The notes under the pieces were generated by a model. That model was not told the DNA's origin, did not search any database, and saw only the letters and a program-made list of their open reading frames with translations. From NCBI GenBank assembly GCA_949293245.1, contig CASFCS010000008.1, forward strand, positions 1 to 64,000: DNA of 64,000 nucleotides, given 5' to 3'. Position 1 is the stretch's first letter. The number at the start of each line of letters is the position of its first letter. Shown here piece after piece: positions 43,637 to 52,691 of this stretch. This stretch comes from an uncultured bacterium. GTDB taxonomy: Bacteria > Bacillota > Clostridia > Oscillospirales > Oscillospiraceae. The translations under genes and the position numbers were made by a program.

Positions 43637-44185
43637 ATGAAAGAACCCCCCTCCAGAGCTGTGCCCGGCATTGGCCTGCGCAATTTGAAGACCGCCTTTT
43701 CCGCCTCGCTGTGTGCCCTGCTCTACTATTTCATTGACCGCAACCCCACCTTCGCCTGTATCGGCGCCGTGTTCGGCATGGGAGCCAACATGGAGCACTC
43801 CAAGCTCCACGGGGGCAACCGCCTCTTCGGCACCATCATCGGCGGGCTGCTGGGTATCGTGCTGTTTCGGATCTACCTGATCTTTTACCCCGATGGGGAG
43901 GGGCGGCTGCTGCTGGTGCCCCTGCTTTTCATCGGGGTGGTGGTGCTCATCATCCTGGCCCAGATGTTCTGGGTGGGGGCGGTGCAGCCCGGGGGCGTGG
44001 TGCTGTGTATCGTACTGTTCAACACCCCGGTGGACAGCTATGTGAGCTACGCCCTCAACCGCATGGCGGATACCGCCGTGGGGGTGGCCATGTCATTGCT
44101 CATCAATTTCCTCCTGCCCCGGGAGCGGCTGGAGGGTTGGATCCAAATGGCCAAAGCCAGGCTGGGGAGAGAGAAGGCCGAATAA
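43637..44185 (+). CDS. FUSC/aromatic-acid exporter-type membrane protein
   Basis: 182 residues, five or so transmembrane helices, with LRNLKTAFSASLCALLYYFI and GANMEHSKLHGGNRLFGTII resembling the N-terminal module of the ArAE_1/FUSC family. Proteins of this length carry only the membrane half. I start at 43637, where family members begin, though the ribosome site (GGAGTG) is weak and 35 codons upstream are open. Substrate unknown. Confidence 0.7.
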   Translation: MKEPPSRAVPGIGLRNLKTAFSASLCALLYYFIDRNPTFACIGAVFGMGANMEHSKLHGGNRLFGTIIGGLLGIVLFRIYLIFYPDGEGRLLLVPLLFIGVVVLIILAQMFWVGAVQPGGVVLCIVLFNTPVDSYVSYALNRMADTAVGVAMSLLINFLLPRERLEGWIQMAKARLGREKAE

Positions 44186-44198
44186 TTTTTTACCGGAA

Positions 44199-44230
44199 GA
44201 CCCCGGCGGGGAGCGGTCCCCGCCGGGGTC
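44199..44230. terminator. Bidirectional terminator
   Basis: GACCCCGGCGGGGA (44199-44212) pairs with TCCCCGCCGGGGTC (44217-44230) between convergent genes. Confidence 0.85.
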
Positions 44231-44240
44231 TGGCGCGTTT

Positions 44241-44777
44241 TCACAGTTGGGGGAGGATGCTGATCTGGCAGGCGGCCATGGCGTCCAGGGCGTTTTGGTG
44301 GCGCTCCGGCGTCACCCCGGCGCAGCAGGAGGAGAGGACTGCCATAGGCACCTCCGGCAGGGCGGCTTTGATGGCCAGGGCGTTGGAGATGACGCAGATG
44401 TCGGTACACACCCCCACCAGCACCACCTGCCCTATGGGGCGCTCCCGATGGACGGCCTCCAGGTGGTCCGCCAGAGCCCGGCTGCCGAAGGTGGGCTTAT
44501 CGAAGATGAGGCACCCGTGGTCCCGGGCGAACTGGTCCAGGGGGGATGCCAGCTCCCAGCCCGGTGTGCCCCGGATGCAGTGGGGCACCGGCAGGAGCCG
44601 CCCCTCCTGGGTGTTCAGGTAGTCCTCCCCGTGGGTGTCCCGGGTGAAGAGGACAGTGCCGGGGAAGGTCTCCACCAGCTCCGCCACGGCGGGGAGGATG
44701 GCCCGGGCCTCCGGGGTGCCCAGAGCTCCGTCCACAAAATCATGCTGCATGTCGATCACGATGAGATAGCGGTCCAT
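44241..44777 (-). CDS. Isochorismatase-family cysteine hydrolase (nicotinamidase-like)
   Basis: 178 residues. Catalytic D9 (VIDMQHDFV), a Lys in FDKPTFG and Cys in GVCTDICV complete the D-K-C triad; the metal-site-like FTRDTHGEDYL matches nicotinamidases such as PncA. Likely hydrolyses nicotinamide or a related amide in NAD recycling. GGAGG lies before the ATG at 44775-44777. Confidence 0.85.
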   Translation of the reverse strand: MDRYLIVIDMQHDFVDGALGTPEARAILPAVAELVETFPGTVLFTRDTHGEDYLNTQEGRLLPVPHCIRGTPGWELASPLDQFARDHGCLIFDKPTFGSRALADHLEAVHRERPIGQVVLVGVCTDICVISNALAIKAALPEVPMAVLSSCCAGVTPERHQNALDAMAACQISILPQL

Positions 44778-45044
44778 AGCTGAGACCTCCTGTATCATAT
44801 GTACACCCATTATGACACGCCGCCGGAAAAATTGCAAATGGATCCCAGGGAGAGGCCTTGCCCAGTGGGTGGAACATGAGTATAATATAGTCAGCGGCTT
44901 CTCCTGCGCAAGGAGAATGCTTGCCCCAAAACTTTACCTGGCCCATACAACAGACACCCGGAAAGCTGACACAAAAGTGCTATACTCTGTAAGATGCCGT
45001 GTGGAAAGGGTATCTGAAACCGGGAATAGACAGGAGGAGTGGCC

Positions 45045-45848
45045 ATGCCGGCCCATTACGCCCATTTGCTTTTTGGTCAGAAGGTACTTGCGGCCCTCAG
45101 GGGCCCTGTGGGAGAGGTGGCCCGGCGGGACCGGTACGCCTTTCTGGCGGGGCTTCAGGGGCCGGATATTCTTTTTTATTACCACCCCCTCTCCTCCAAC
45201 CCTGTGAAGCGGGAGGGGGACGCCATCCACGACCGGCCGGGAACGGTGTTTTTCCGCCAGGCGGCACAGGTGCTGGGGCGGCGGGACACCCCCGGCGGGC
45301 GCAGCTATCTGGCGGGTTTTATGTGCCACTATATGCTGGACTCCGCCTGCCACCCCCTGGTGGAGAGGGGAATGGAGGCTGCCGGGGTCTCCCACACCCA
45401 GCTGGAGACGGAGCTGGACCGGGACCTGCTGGTTCGCCGGGGAAAAGACCCCTTCCGGGGAGATGGGGTGCGGGACATCCAGCCCTCCGGCACCCTGGCG
45501 GAGACCATTGCCCCCTTCTATCCCGGGATCAAGCCCCGGCAGATCCGGGCGGCGCTGGAGTCCATGAAGCGCTGTCTGGCCCTCTCCCACACCCCCAGCG
45601 GCGTGGTGCGGGGGGCCGCTCTGTGGGGATTGCGGCTGGCGGGGTGCTATGAGGGGTACCAGGGCATTTTCCTCCGGCCCCAGGCGGACCCGGCCTGTGC
45701 CGGCCCGGTGGAGCTTCTGGAGAGGGCCCTGGAGGAGACGGTGGCCCCGGCGGCGGCCCAGGTGGAGGGCTATTTCCGGGCTGTGGAGCGGGGCGAGCCC
45801 CTGGATGGGCGGCTGAGTCTGGATTTTGGGGGGAAGGGCCATGAATAA
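45045..45848 (+). CDS. Zinc-dependent phospholipase C-like protein
   Basis: 267 residues. His/Asp ligands of the phospholipase C/P1 nuclease helical fold are visible: MPAHYAHLLFG, AFLAGLQGPDILFYYHP, AGFMCHYMLDSACHPLVE. No signal peptide, so probably cytoplasmic or membrane-associated. GGAGGAG lies 7 bases before the ATG at 45045 (a GTG two codons earlier is in frame). It overlaps the MFS gene by 8 bases. Confidence 0.75.
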   Translation: MPAHYAHLLFGQKVLAALRGPVGEVARRDRYAFLAGLQGPDILFYYHPLSSNPVKREGDAIHDRPGTVFFRQAAQVLGRRDTPGGRSYLAGFMCHYMLDSACHPLVERGMEAAGVSHTQLETELDRDLLVRRGKDPFRGDGVRDIQPSGTLAETIAPFYPGIKPRQIRAALESMKRCLALSHTPSGVVRGAALWGLRLAGCYEGYQGIFLRPQADPACAGPVELLERALEETVAPAAAQVEGYFRAVERGEPLDGRLSLDFGGKGHE

Positions 45849-47085
45849 GCTTACGCCTCTGGAGCGCAGCTGGGTGCTGTACGATGTGGGCAACTCCGCC
45901 TTTGTGATGATGACTTCCACCATCATGCCCATCTTTTTTAAAAATTTGGCCTCCGCGGCCAACGTGGCCGACCATAATTCCACCGCCTGGTGGAGCTATG
46001 CCACCGCAGTATGTACCCTGCTGGTGGCCATCCTTGGCCCTGTGCTGGGGGGTATCGCTGACAGGCGCCGGTGGAAAAAGCCCCTGTTTACCGCCTTTTT
46101 GCTGCTGGGGTGCCTGTGCTGCGCCCTGCTGGGGGCCATGGGCAGCTGGCTGGCCTTTTTGCTGGTGTTTATCCTGGCCAAGAGCGGCTTTTCCGCCAGC
46201 CTGGTGTTCTATGACTCCATGCTCCCCGACGTGACGGACGACAGCCGGGTGGACATGGTGTCCTCCAAAGGGTACGCCTGGGGGTATCTGGGCTCCTGCA
46301 TCCCCTTTGTGGCCTGCCTGGGGCTGGTGCTCACCGCGGAGCAGACTGGGCTGGGCACCGCCCGGGCCACCGCTATCGCCTTTGTCATCACCGCGCTGTG
46401 GTGGTTTTTGATTACAGTGCCTCTGTTGCGCTCCTACCGGCAGACCCACTGCGACCACAGCCAGCGGGAGGGTGCCCAGAACTACCTGCGCCGGCTGTGG
46501 AACACCCTGAAGGAGATTCGGGGCAATAAACAGGTATATCTCTTCCTGCTGGGCTTCTTCTTCTACATCGACGGCGTGTATACCATCATCGACATGGCCA
46601 CATCTTACGGCAAGGATGTGGGCATCGGGGACACCGATCTGGTGCTGGCCCTCCTCCTGACCCAGGTGGTGGCCTTCCCCTTCTCCCTGCTCTTTGGCCG
46701 CCTGGCCAGGCGCTTCCGGACGGAGAACCTCCTCCAGGTGTGCATCGGGGGCTACTTCTTTGTGACCATCTTCGCGCTGCAGCTGGACAAGGCCTGGGAG
46801 TTCTGGTTCCTGGCGGTGTGTGTGGCGGTGTTCCAGGGGGCCATTCAGGCCCTGTCCCGCTCCTGCTTCACCAAGATCATCCCTAAGGACAAGGCGGGGG
46901 AGTACTTCGGCTTCTTCGATATCTTCGGCAAAGGGGCCTCCTTCTTCGGCGCGGTGCTGATGGGTGTGTCCACCCAGCTCTTCAGCACCTCCAAGGCCGG
47001 TGTGGTGGCCCTGGCTCTCCTGTTCCCCCTGGGGCTGGTGCTGCTGCGCCGCTCCATGGCCGCGGGGGAGAAAAAGACAACTTAG
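45841..47085 (+). CDS. MFS transporter, UMF1/Atg22-like
   Basis: 414 residues, twelve hydrophobic helices. NKLTPLERSWVLYDVGNSAF and the loop GGIADRRRWKKP (the MFS A-motif) match the UMF1/Atg22 branch, which moves amino acids or is of unknown substrate in bacteria. A GGGAAGGGCC site and the 8-base overlap with the phospholipase-like gene imply coupling. Closed by a strong terminator. Confidence 0.85.
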   Translation: MNKLTPLERSWVLYDVGNSAFVMMTSTIMPIFFKNLASAANVADHNSTAWWSYATAVCTLLVAILGPVLGGIADRRRWKKPLFTAFLLLGCLCCALLGAMGSWLAFLLVFILAKSGFSASLVFYDSMLPDVTDDSRVDMVSSKGYAWGYLGSCIPFVACLGLVLTAEQTGLGTARATAIAFVITALWWFLITVPLLRSYRQTHCDHSQREGAQNYLRRLWNTLKEIRGNKQVYLFLLGFFFYIDGVYTIIDMATSYGKDVGIGDTDLVLALLLTQVVAFPFSLLFGRLARRFRTENLLQVCIGGYFFVTIFALQLDKAWEFWFLAVCVAVFQGAIQALSRSCFTKIIPKDKAGEYFGFFDIFGKGASFFGAVLMGVSTQLFSTSKAGVVALALLFPLGLVLLRRSMAAGEKKTT

Positions 47086-47091
47086 CGTGGG

Positions 47092-47130
47092 AAAGACCGC
47101 CGGGGCAGGCCACATGCCCCGGCGGTCTTT
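47092..47130 (+). terminator. Terminator after MFS gene
   Basis: AAAGACCGCCGGGGCA (47092-47107) pairs with TGCCCCGGCGGTCTTT (47115-47130), then TTAT. Confidence 0.9.
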
Positions 47131-47254
47131 TTATAAATGTGCCAGATAGAGTTTCGATGTGGCTGCCGGGTGTCACGGCAGGGCCTTTCCACAGCGGACG
47201 GCACACAGAGAAGGGGATAGGGTTTGGGATCCTATATCTTTCTGAGAACAATAC

Positions 47255-47283
47255 TTGTAGAATTTTGGAATTCCAGCTATACT
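47255..47283 (+). promoter_or_regulatory. Sigma-A promoter of 47378 gene
   Basis: TTGTAG (47255-47260), 17 bases, TATACT (47278-47283). The rest of 47131-47254 shows nothing recognisable. Confidence 0.6.
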
Positions 47284-47377
47284 AAAAATGTAAGAGCATC
47301 ACGCTTGGGCTGCCTGCCCGTCTGGCGCGGCAGATTTTGCCCAGCAGTGTACATTCAGCGGAGGAGGAGGGCATGAG

Positions 47378-47749
47378 ATGGATGCAGCAAGGGCAAGGGA
47401 ACTTTTGGCCTGCTTGGCAGATGGTGTAGATCCTTTTACCGGCGAACTTTTTCCAAAGGATCATATCTGCAACCAACCTGAGATCATTCGGGCGATCCAC
47501 CACGCACTGTCACAGCTTTCCCAGGCGCATAGGGCCGACGGACCTCCCAATGCGGGGAAACCCTGGACCAAGGCCGAACAGGACAGGCTGCGTGAGGAAT
47601 TTGGCGCAGGGATGAAGGTCTCTGCCATTGCCAGGGAACACGGCAGGAGCCGGGGCTCTATTGAAGCCAAACTGGCCCATCTGGGCCTGACGGAGGACTC
47701 CTATTTTACCCGCAGGTCCGGCGGAGGCTTCACAGAGAAACAGGGATGA
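47378..47749 (+). CDS. Hypothetical protein with C-terminal HTH (123 aa)
   Basis: The N-terminal part (ARELLACLADGVDPFTGELF) is of a type often found as a tail on DNA-processing proteins. The C-terminal part (KPWTKAEQDRLREEFGAGMK then VSAIAREHGRSRGSIEAKLA) is a clear three-helix SANT/Myb-like or recombinase-type HTH. GGAGGAGG precedes the ATG. A DNA-binding role is likely; no partner gene is evident. It precedes the SGNH hydrolase gene by 57 bases. Confidence 0.65.
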   Translation: MDAARARELLACLADGVDPFTGELFPKDHICNQPEIIRAIHHALSQLSQAHRADGPPNAGKPWTKAEQDRLREEFGAGMKVSAIAREHGRSRGSIEAKLAHLGLTEDSYFTRRSGGGFTEKQG

Positions 47750-47806
47750 AGGGACGGAAGCTGTGAAACTATGCCGGATATGCCGACTGTAAAGAAGGAA
47801 ATTCAG

Positions 47807-49264
47807 ATGAAGAAACGGTTTGTTTCCGCTGTTGTGTGCCTGTGCCTGGCGATATGCCTGCTGCCCGGGGCAGCCGCCGCCCAGGAGCCCGATCCGGTGT
47901 ATGTAGCCCTGGGGGATAGTATCACCAGCGGATACGGCCTGAGCGCCCAGGCGGAGAGCTTCCCGGTACTGCTGGCGGGAGAGCGGGGCCTGACGGTGTA
48001 CAACTGGGGTGCGCCGGGGGCCACCGCCGGGGACGTGCTGGCGGCCCTGAAGGGCCTGTCCGCGGAGGAGAGCCAGATCCTCTCCGGCGCCGCGCTGGTC
48101 ACCCTCACCGTGGGGGGCAACGACCTGATGGACGCCCTGTACGGCTACCTGGTGAAGGAGTATAACGCCGCCTATTCCACGTCCCTCACGGCCCGGGAGC
48201 TTCTCAGCGCCCTGATGGGCGCCGGACAGGGCGTCTCCCAGATGGAGGTGCTGAGCTTTGCCGCGGAGAAGGTGGTGGGCTTCGCCGGGTCGGCGGAGGC
48301 CGCCGGGGCCCTGACACAGTTTGCCGCCGACTTCGCCGGGGTGCTGACCACCCTCCGGCAGCTGGCCCCGGAGGCGGAGATCGTGATGGCCACCCAGTAC
48401 AACCCCTACCACTTCCTGGCCGCCAGCCTGGCCGCCACCTCCTACGGGGAGATGGCGGAAAACATCTCCGGCGCCTTTGAGGCGGGGGTGCAGGCCCTGA
48501 ACGGGCAGATCACTGCCATTGCGGCCCAGGGGGGCTGCGGAGTGGCGGACGTGTACACAGCCTTTGCCGGCGCCCAGCGCAACCCCTGCAACGCCTCCCT
48601 CTCCCTCATGTCCGATCCGCCGGTGAACCTGGACTTCCACCCCAACGCCTACGGCCATACCCTCATTGCCCAGACCATTGGCGCTGTGACCACCGTGACG
48701 GGGAAGGTGGACCTGCCCTTTGCCGACGTGCCCGACGGGGCGTGGTATGAGGAGGCCGTGGCCTATGTGTACGCCAACGGCCTCATGGCGGGTACCGGTT
48801 CCACCACCTTTGCCCCCGGCGCCACCACCACCCGGGGCATGATCGTCACCATCCTCTACCGGCTGGAGGGGGAGCCCGCCGTCACGGCGGGGAGCAGCTT
48901 CACTGACGTGGGCTCCGGCGCCTGGTACGCCGACGCGGTGGCCTGGGCGGCGGCAAACAGCATCGTGGGCGGCTACGGCGGCGGCAAATTCGGCCCCGAG
49001 GACAACATCACCCGGGAGCAGATGGCCGCTATCCTCTACCGCTACGCCCAGTACAAGGGGTACGACGTCAGCGTGGGGGAGGACACCAACATCCTCAGCT
49101 ATGTGGACGCCGACCAGATGAGCGAGTACGCCATTCCGGCCCTCCAGTGGGCCTGCGGCGCGGGGCTCCTGAGCGGCAAGGGCGGCGGCGTGCTGGATCC
49201 CGCCGGCACCGCCACCCGGGCGGAGGTGGCCACCATCCTGATGCGCTTTGGCGGCGCGGCATAA
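47807..49264 (+). CDS. Secreted SGNH/GDSL hydrolase with three SLH domains
   Basis: 485 residues. Signal peptide cut after AAA near residue 25. SGNH block I ALGDSITSGYGLS (catalytic Ser), block III GGND, and the Asp-His pair in LDFHPNAYGH. Three SLH domains from about 306 (FADVPDGAWYEEAVAYVYAN; FTDVGSGAWYADAVAWAAAN; the last around SYVDADQMSEYAIPALQWAC) hold it to the cell wall. Likely an esterase or lipase on envelope or plant substrates. AAGGA precedes the ATG at 47807. Confidence 0.88.
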   Translation: MKKRFVSAVVCLCLAICLLPGAAAAQEPDPVYVALGDSITSGYGLSAQAESFPVLLAGERGLTVYNWGAPGATAGDVLAALKGLSAEESQILSGAALVTLTVGGNDLMDALYGYLVKEYNAAYSTSLTARELLSALMGAGQGVSQMEVLSFAAEKVVGFAGSAEAAGALTQFAADFAGVLTTLRQLAPEAEIVMATQYNPYHFLAASLAATSYGEMAENISGAFEAGVQALNGQITAIAAQGGCGVADVYTAFAGAQRNPCNASLSLMSDPPVNLDFHPNAYGHTLIAQTIGAVTTVTGKVDLPFADVPDGAWYEEAVAYVYANGLMAGTGSTTFAPGATTTRGMIVTILYRLEGEPAVTAGSSFTDVGSGAWYADAVAWAAANSIVGGYGGGKFGPEDNITREQMAAILYRYAQYKGYDVSVGEDTNILSYVDADQMSEYAIPALQWACGAGLLSGKGGGVLDPAGTATRAEVATILMRFGGAA

Positions 49265-49280
49265 CCCTGAGACGCGGAAA

Positions 49281-49316
49281 AAGAGGGCGGCGAGGAGATT
49301 TCCTCGCCGCCCTCTT
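49281..49316. terminator. Bidirectional terminator
   Basis: AAGAGGGCGGCGAGGA (49281-49296) pairs with 49301-49316 between convergent genes. Confidence 0.9.
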
Positions 49317-49374
49317 TTCAGGCGGTTTCATAGTATCGCGGCTCCCGCAGTGGGGAGCTGCGGCAGATTCCCTG

Positions 49375-50910
49375 TCAGCTCTCGTCGTCAGTGGGGAGGG
49401 GCAGGTTGCTGTCGTTGGGGGTGTCGTCGGTGCGGGCGGCCTGGGCATTGCCCGCAGCGAAGTAGTTCTCGATGCCCTGGGCAATGCCCTGGGCAATGCG
49501 GTTTTGGTAGCTGTCGTCCAGCATGAGCATGAGCTCCTCATGGTTGGACATGAAGCCGATCTCAATGAGGGCGGCAGGCATGGTGGTCTGGCGGAGAACG
49601 GCGTAGTTCTCGGTGCGTACCCCCCGGTCAATGCCGCCGGTGGTGGCCAGGACCGCACTCTGGATGCAGCCCGCCAGCTGGGGGCCGATGATGCTGTTGG
49701 GGTGGTGGAAGGTCATGATGCCCTGGAAGCTGAAGTCGCTCAGGGCGTTGGCGTGGATGCTGACGAAGACGTCCGCCTTGGCGGCGTTGGCAAAGTCGGA
49801 GCGCTCGGTGAGGGTGCGGGAGCTGTCGTCCCACCGGGTCATGAGCACGTTGTACCCCCGGGCTATCAGCAGGTCGGCCACCTTCAGGGACACGGGGAGG
49901 GTGATGTCCTTCTCATAGATCCCCTCGTACACCGCGCCGCTGCTGGTGCCGCCGTGGCCGGGGTCAATGACCACGGTGTACGCCCCGGGGTCATCCACCC
50001 CCGGGGTCACCGGGTCGGTGGTCTCATTGCCGGACCCCTGGGAGGGGGTGTAGGTAATGGTAATGCCGGCGGCGGTGGTCTGCACCGACAGGTTATTGCG
50101 GTAGGAGGTGCTGCCGGTGAGGTCCAGCACGATGCGGGCAGTGGCGCCGTACTGGCTGTAGAGGGAGTCGTCATGGTTGGCGCAGCGGATGGAGCTGTAG
50201 GCCTCGCTGCCGGTGATGACGGTGGAGGTGGACACCCCGCTGCCCAGCACGAAGTTGGGCAGGTCGATCACCAGCCGGTCTCCCAGGTCGGTGAGGATGG
50301 GGTCGGCCTGACTCTCCGTGGCGATCCAGATGCTCTGGGAGCCGGCCAGGTAGGTCACCGCGGACACCTGGCTGTACTCCACCTCCTCCTCGGGGGAGAT
50401 GAGGTAGACGCTGTAGGTGTCCGGGTCCCACTCCACCGTCAGCCCCATGATCTCAGAGACGAAGCGGATGGGCACCATGGTGGAGTTGACCAGGGTGTTT
50501 TTCATCAGCACCGGGGTTACGGTCCCCGGGAGGGAGCGGGCCTCCCCGTTGACATAGGCGGTATTGGAGGCCTGGGTCAGCAGGATGGTGGTGTCCTCCC
50601 AGATGATCTCCGCGTCCCTGGGGGCGGAGGGGGACCAGTTCACCGTGGCGCCCAAAGACTCGCTCACCAGGCGGATGGGCACCATGGTGGTATTTTTCCA
50701 GATGACGGCGGGGAGGTCGGCCTGAAGCGGTACTCCGTCCAGATAGAGGTTGACTGTGGGGAGAGAGGTCTTTTCCCCCAGGTTGGTGGTGTAGTTATGT
50801 ACGGAGAGATTGGTGTACCCGTTGGGCGGGGTGAATGCCGCCAGGGAAGATCCACACAGCAGCGAGAGCAGCACACCCAGACAGAGCAGACGGTTGATAA
50901 TACGCTTCAT
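49375..50910 (-). CDS. N-acetylmuramoyl-L-alanine amidase with stalk and AMIN-like domains
   Basis: 511 residues. Signal peptide 1-24, copper-amine-oxidase-N-type stalk domains (about 50-165: VPIRLVSESLGATVNW, VPIRFVSEIMGLTVEW), an AMIN-like domain (about 180-300) and Amidase_3 (about 315-485) with zinc ligands in VIDPGHGGTSSGAVYEG, FVSIHANA and the catalytic Glu in ALIEIGFMSNHEE. It cuts the amide between MurNAc and L-Ala in peptidoglycan. The acidic tail is unusual but short. AGGAGG precedes the ATG. Confidence 0.92.
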   Translation of the reverse strand: MKRIINRLLCLGVLLSLLCGSSLAAFTPPNGYTNLSVHNYTTNLGEKTSLPTVNLYLDGVPLQADLPAVIWKNTTMVPIRLVSESLGATVNWSPSAPRDAEIIWEDTTILLTQASNTAYVNGEARSLPGTVTPVLMKNTLVNSTMVPIRFVSEIMGLTVEWDPDTYSVYLISPEEEVEYSQVSAVTYLAGSQSIWIATESQADPILTDLGDRLVIDLPNFVLGSGVSTSTVITGSEAYSSIRCANHDDSLYSQYGATARIVLDLTGSTSYRNNLSVQTTAAGITITYTPSQGSGNETTDPVTPGVDDPGAYTVVIDPGHGGTSSGAVYEGIYEKDITLPVSLKVADLLIARGYNVLMTRWDDSSRTLTERSDFANAAKADVFVSIHANALSDFSFQGIMTFHHPNSIIGPQLAGCIQSAVLATTGGIDRGVRTENYAVLRQTTMPAALIEIGFMSNHEELMLMLDDSYQNRIAQGIAQGIENYFAAGNAQAARTDDTPNDSNLPLPTDDES

Positions 50911-51029
50911 AGCAGCCTCCTTTGGAAAATGGGTCGATTCTTTTTTATTCTACAAAAGGGTACTGCCCTCGTCAATAGGTTTTCCTCAGTTGACATAATT
51001 TGAAATAAAACCAGGGGGAGAAACCGCAC

Positions 51030-51072
51030 TTGCAATGTGGGACTTTCCTTGTTATACTTTAGAAAGTATAAC
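51030..51072 (+). promoter_or_regulatory. Promoter of molybdenum locus with ModE-like palindrome
   Basis: TTGCAA (51030-51035), 17 bases, TATACT (51053-51058). A perfect palindrome, GTTATACTTT (51051-51060) and AAAGTATAAC (51063-51072), covers the -10 box. Half-sites GTTATA...TATAACG resemble ModE sites that repress molybdenum genes; no ModE gene is in the window. Confidence 0.65.
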
Positions 51073-51114
51073 GGTCCCGGACAACACCGGACCGGTGGGA
51101 GAGGAAGTGCGCGC

Positions 51115-52140
51115 ATGAAGCTGGTGAAGACGCAGGACGCGGTGGGCCATGTGCTCTGCCACGATATGACGCAGATCATTCCCGGGGTCACCAAGGACGC
51201 CCGGTTTCGCAAGGGGCACGTGGTGACGGAGGAGGACATCCCCGTGCTGCTGTCCATGGGCAAGGAGAACCTGTACATCTGGGAGAAGGTGCCCGGTATG
51301 CTCCACGAGGACGAGGCCGCCCAGCGGCTGCGGGCCATCTGCCAGGGGGAGAACATGCACCCCACGGCGGTGAAGGAGGGGAAGATCGAGCTCATTGCCG
51401 ACTGCGATGGTCTTTTCCAGGTGGACGTGGACCGGCTGCGGCAGGTCAACCAGATGGACGAGCTGATGATCGCCACCCGCCACACCAACACCCCCGTGAA
51501 GAAGGGGGACAAGCTGGCGGGCACCCGGGTGATCCCCCTGGTGATCCGGGAGGAGAAGGTAGCCGCGGCGGAGCGGGCGGCGGGGGACACCCCCTTGCTG
51601 GCGGTGCTGCCCTACAAGCTCAGGACCGCCGGGGTGGTCACCACCGGCAGCGAGGTGTCCAAGGGCCTGATCCAGGACCAGTTCACCCCGGTGGTTGTGG
51701 ACAAGCTGGCGCGCTGCGGCATCCAGGTGACGGTCCACCACCTGCCCGGGGACGACCGGGAGGCCATCACTGCCGCGGTGCTGGACTGCCGGGAGAAGGG
51801 CGTGGACCTCATTTTGTGTACCGGCGGCATGAGCGTGGACCCCGACGACCGAACCCCCGGCGCCATCCGGGACGCGGGGGTGGAGGTGGTGTCCTACGGG
51901 GCGCCGGTGCTGCCCGGGGCCATGTTCCTCATGGGCTATTTCCCCGACGGCACCCCGGTGATGGGGCTGCCCGGCTGCGTGATGTACGCCAAGGCCACCA
52001 TCTTTGACCTGCTGCTCCCCCGGGTGGCGGCGGGGGTGGCCATTGACCGGGCCACCATCAGCGACATGGGCCACGGGGGGCTGTGCCTGGGGTGTGGGGA
52101 GTGCCGCTACCCCATCTGTCCCTTTGGAAAGGGCGTGTAA
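51115..52140 (+). CDS. Molybdopterin-binding protein (MoeA/MogA-like domain)
   Basis: 341 residues. The middle to C-terminal part has the MoCF fold: [53 protein letters not shown] and [18 protein letters not shown]. The N-terminal half lacks the full MoeA domain set, and a Cys-rich end is present ([15 protein letters not shown]), likely binding a metal or cluster. It probably handles molybdopterin in the last step of cofactor insertion. Starts at ATG 51115, where the conserved [11 protein letters not shown] begins. Confidence 0.85.
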   Translation: MKLVKTQDAVGHVLCHDMTQIIPGVTKDARFRKGHVVTEEDIPVLLSMGKENLYIWEKVPGMLHEDEAAQRLRAICQGENMHPTAVKEGKIELIADCDGLFQVDVDRLRQVNQMDELMIATRHTNTPVKKGDKLAGTRVIPLVIREEKVAAAERAAGDTPLLAVLPYKLRTAGVVTTGSEVSKGLIQDQFTPVVVDKLARCGIQVTVHHLPGDDREAITAAVLDCREKGVDLILCTGGMSVDPDDRTPGAIRDAGVEVVSYGAPVLPGAMFLMGYFPDGTPVMGLPGCVMYAKATIFDLLLPRVAAGVAIDRATISDMGHGGLCLGCGECRYPICPFGKGV

Positions 52141-52144
52141 GGCC

Positions 52145-52645
52145 ATGGGAGAAGCGACTGTAGGAAAGGGACTCAACCACTTTGACAGCCGGGGCAACGC
52201 GGTGATGGTGGATGTGTCCGATAAGGAGCCCACCCGCCGCCTGGCGGTGGCCCGGGGGGAGATCCGGGTGAGCCCTGAGGTGATGGAGGCTGTGGTGCAG
52301 GGCACCGCCGCCAAAGGGGATGTACTGGGGGTGGCACGGGTGGCGGGCATCATGGCCGCCAAGCGCACCTCTGACCTGATCCCCATGTGCCACCCCCTGA
52401 TGATCAACACCTGCGCCCTGGACTTCACCCCCTGCCCCCAGGAGGGGGTCATCCGGGCGGAGTGCCGGGTGAAGGTGTCGGGCAAGACCGGGGTGGAGAT
52501 GGAGGCCCTCACGGGAGTGAGCGTGGCCCTTCTCACCATTTACGACATGTGCAAGGCCCTGGGCCGGGGGATGGAGATCGGCGCCATCCACCTGGTGCGC
52601 AAGGAGGGGGGCAAGTCCGGCGTGTATGTAAACGACGGCCCGTGA
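52145..52645 (+). CDS. moaC: Cyclic pyranopterin monophosphate synthase MoaC
   Basis: 166 residues. [30 protein letters not shown] and [20 protein letters not shown] with KALGRGMEI are MoaC signatures (Lys/Asp/His active site). Makes cyclic pyranopterin monophosphate from the MoaA product. Begins 5 bases after the preceding stop. Confidence 0.95.
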   Translation: MGEATVGKGLNHFDSRGNAVMVDVSDKEPTRRLAVARGEIRVSPEVMEAVVQGTAAKGDVLGVARVAGIMAAKRTSDLIPMCHPLMINTCALDFTPCPQEGVIRAECRVKVSGKTGVEMEALTGVSVALLTIYDMCKALGRGMEIGAIHLVRKEGGKSGVYVNDGP

Positions 52646-52691
52646 CAGCCCCGGATCATATTTGAAAGGAAGGAAAGAGAGGGGGAGAACC

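Noticed and set aside
51073..51114. Moco riboswitch ahead of the molybdenum genes
   Set aside because: Only about 55 bases lie between the -10 box and the first start codon, too few for the known aptamer.
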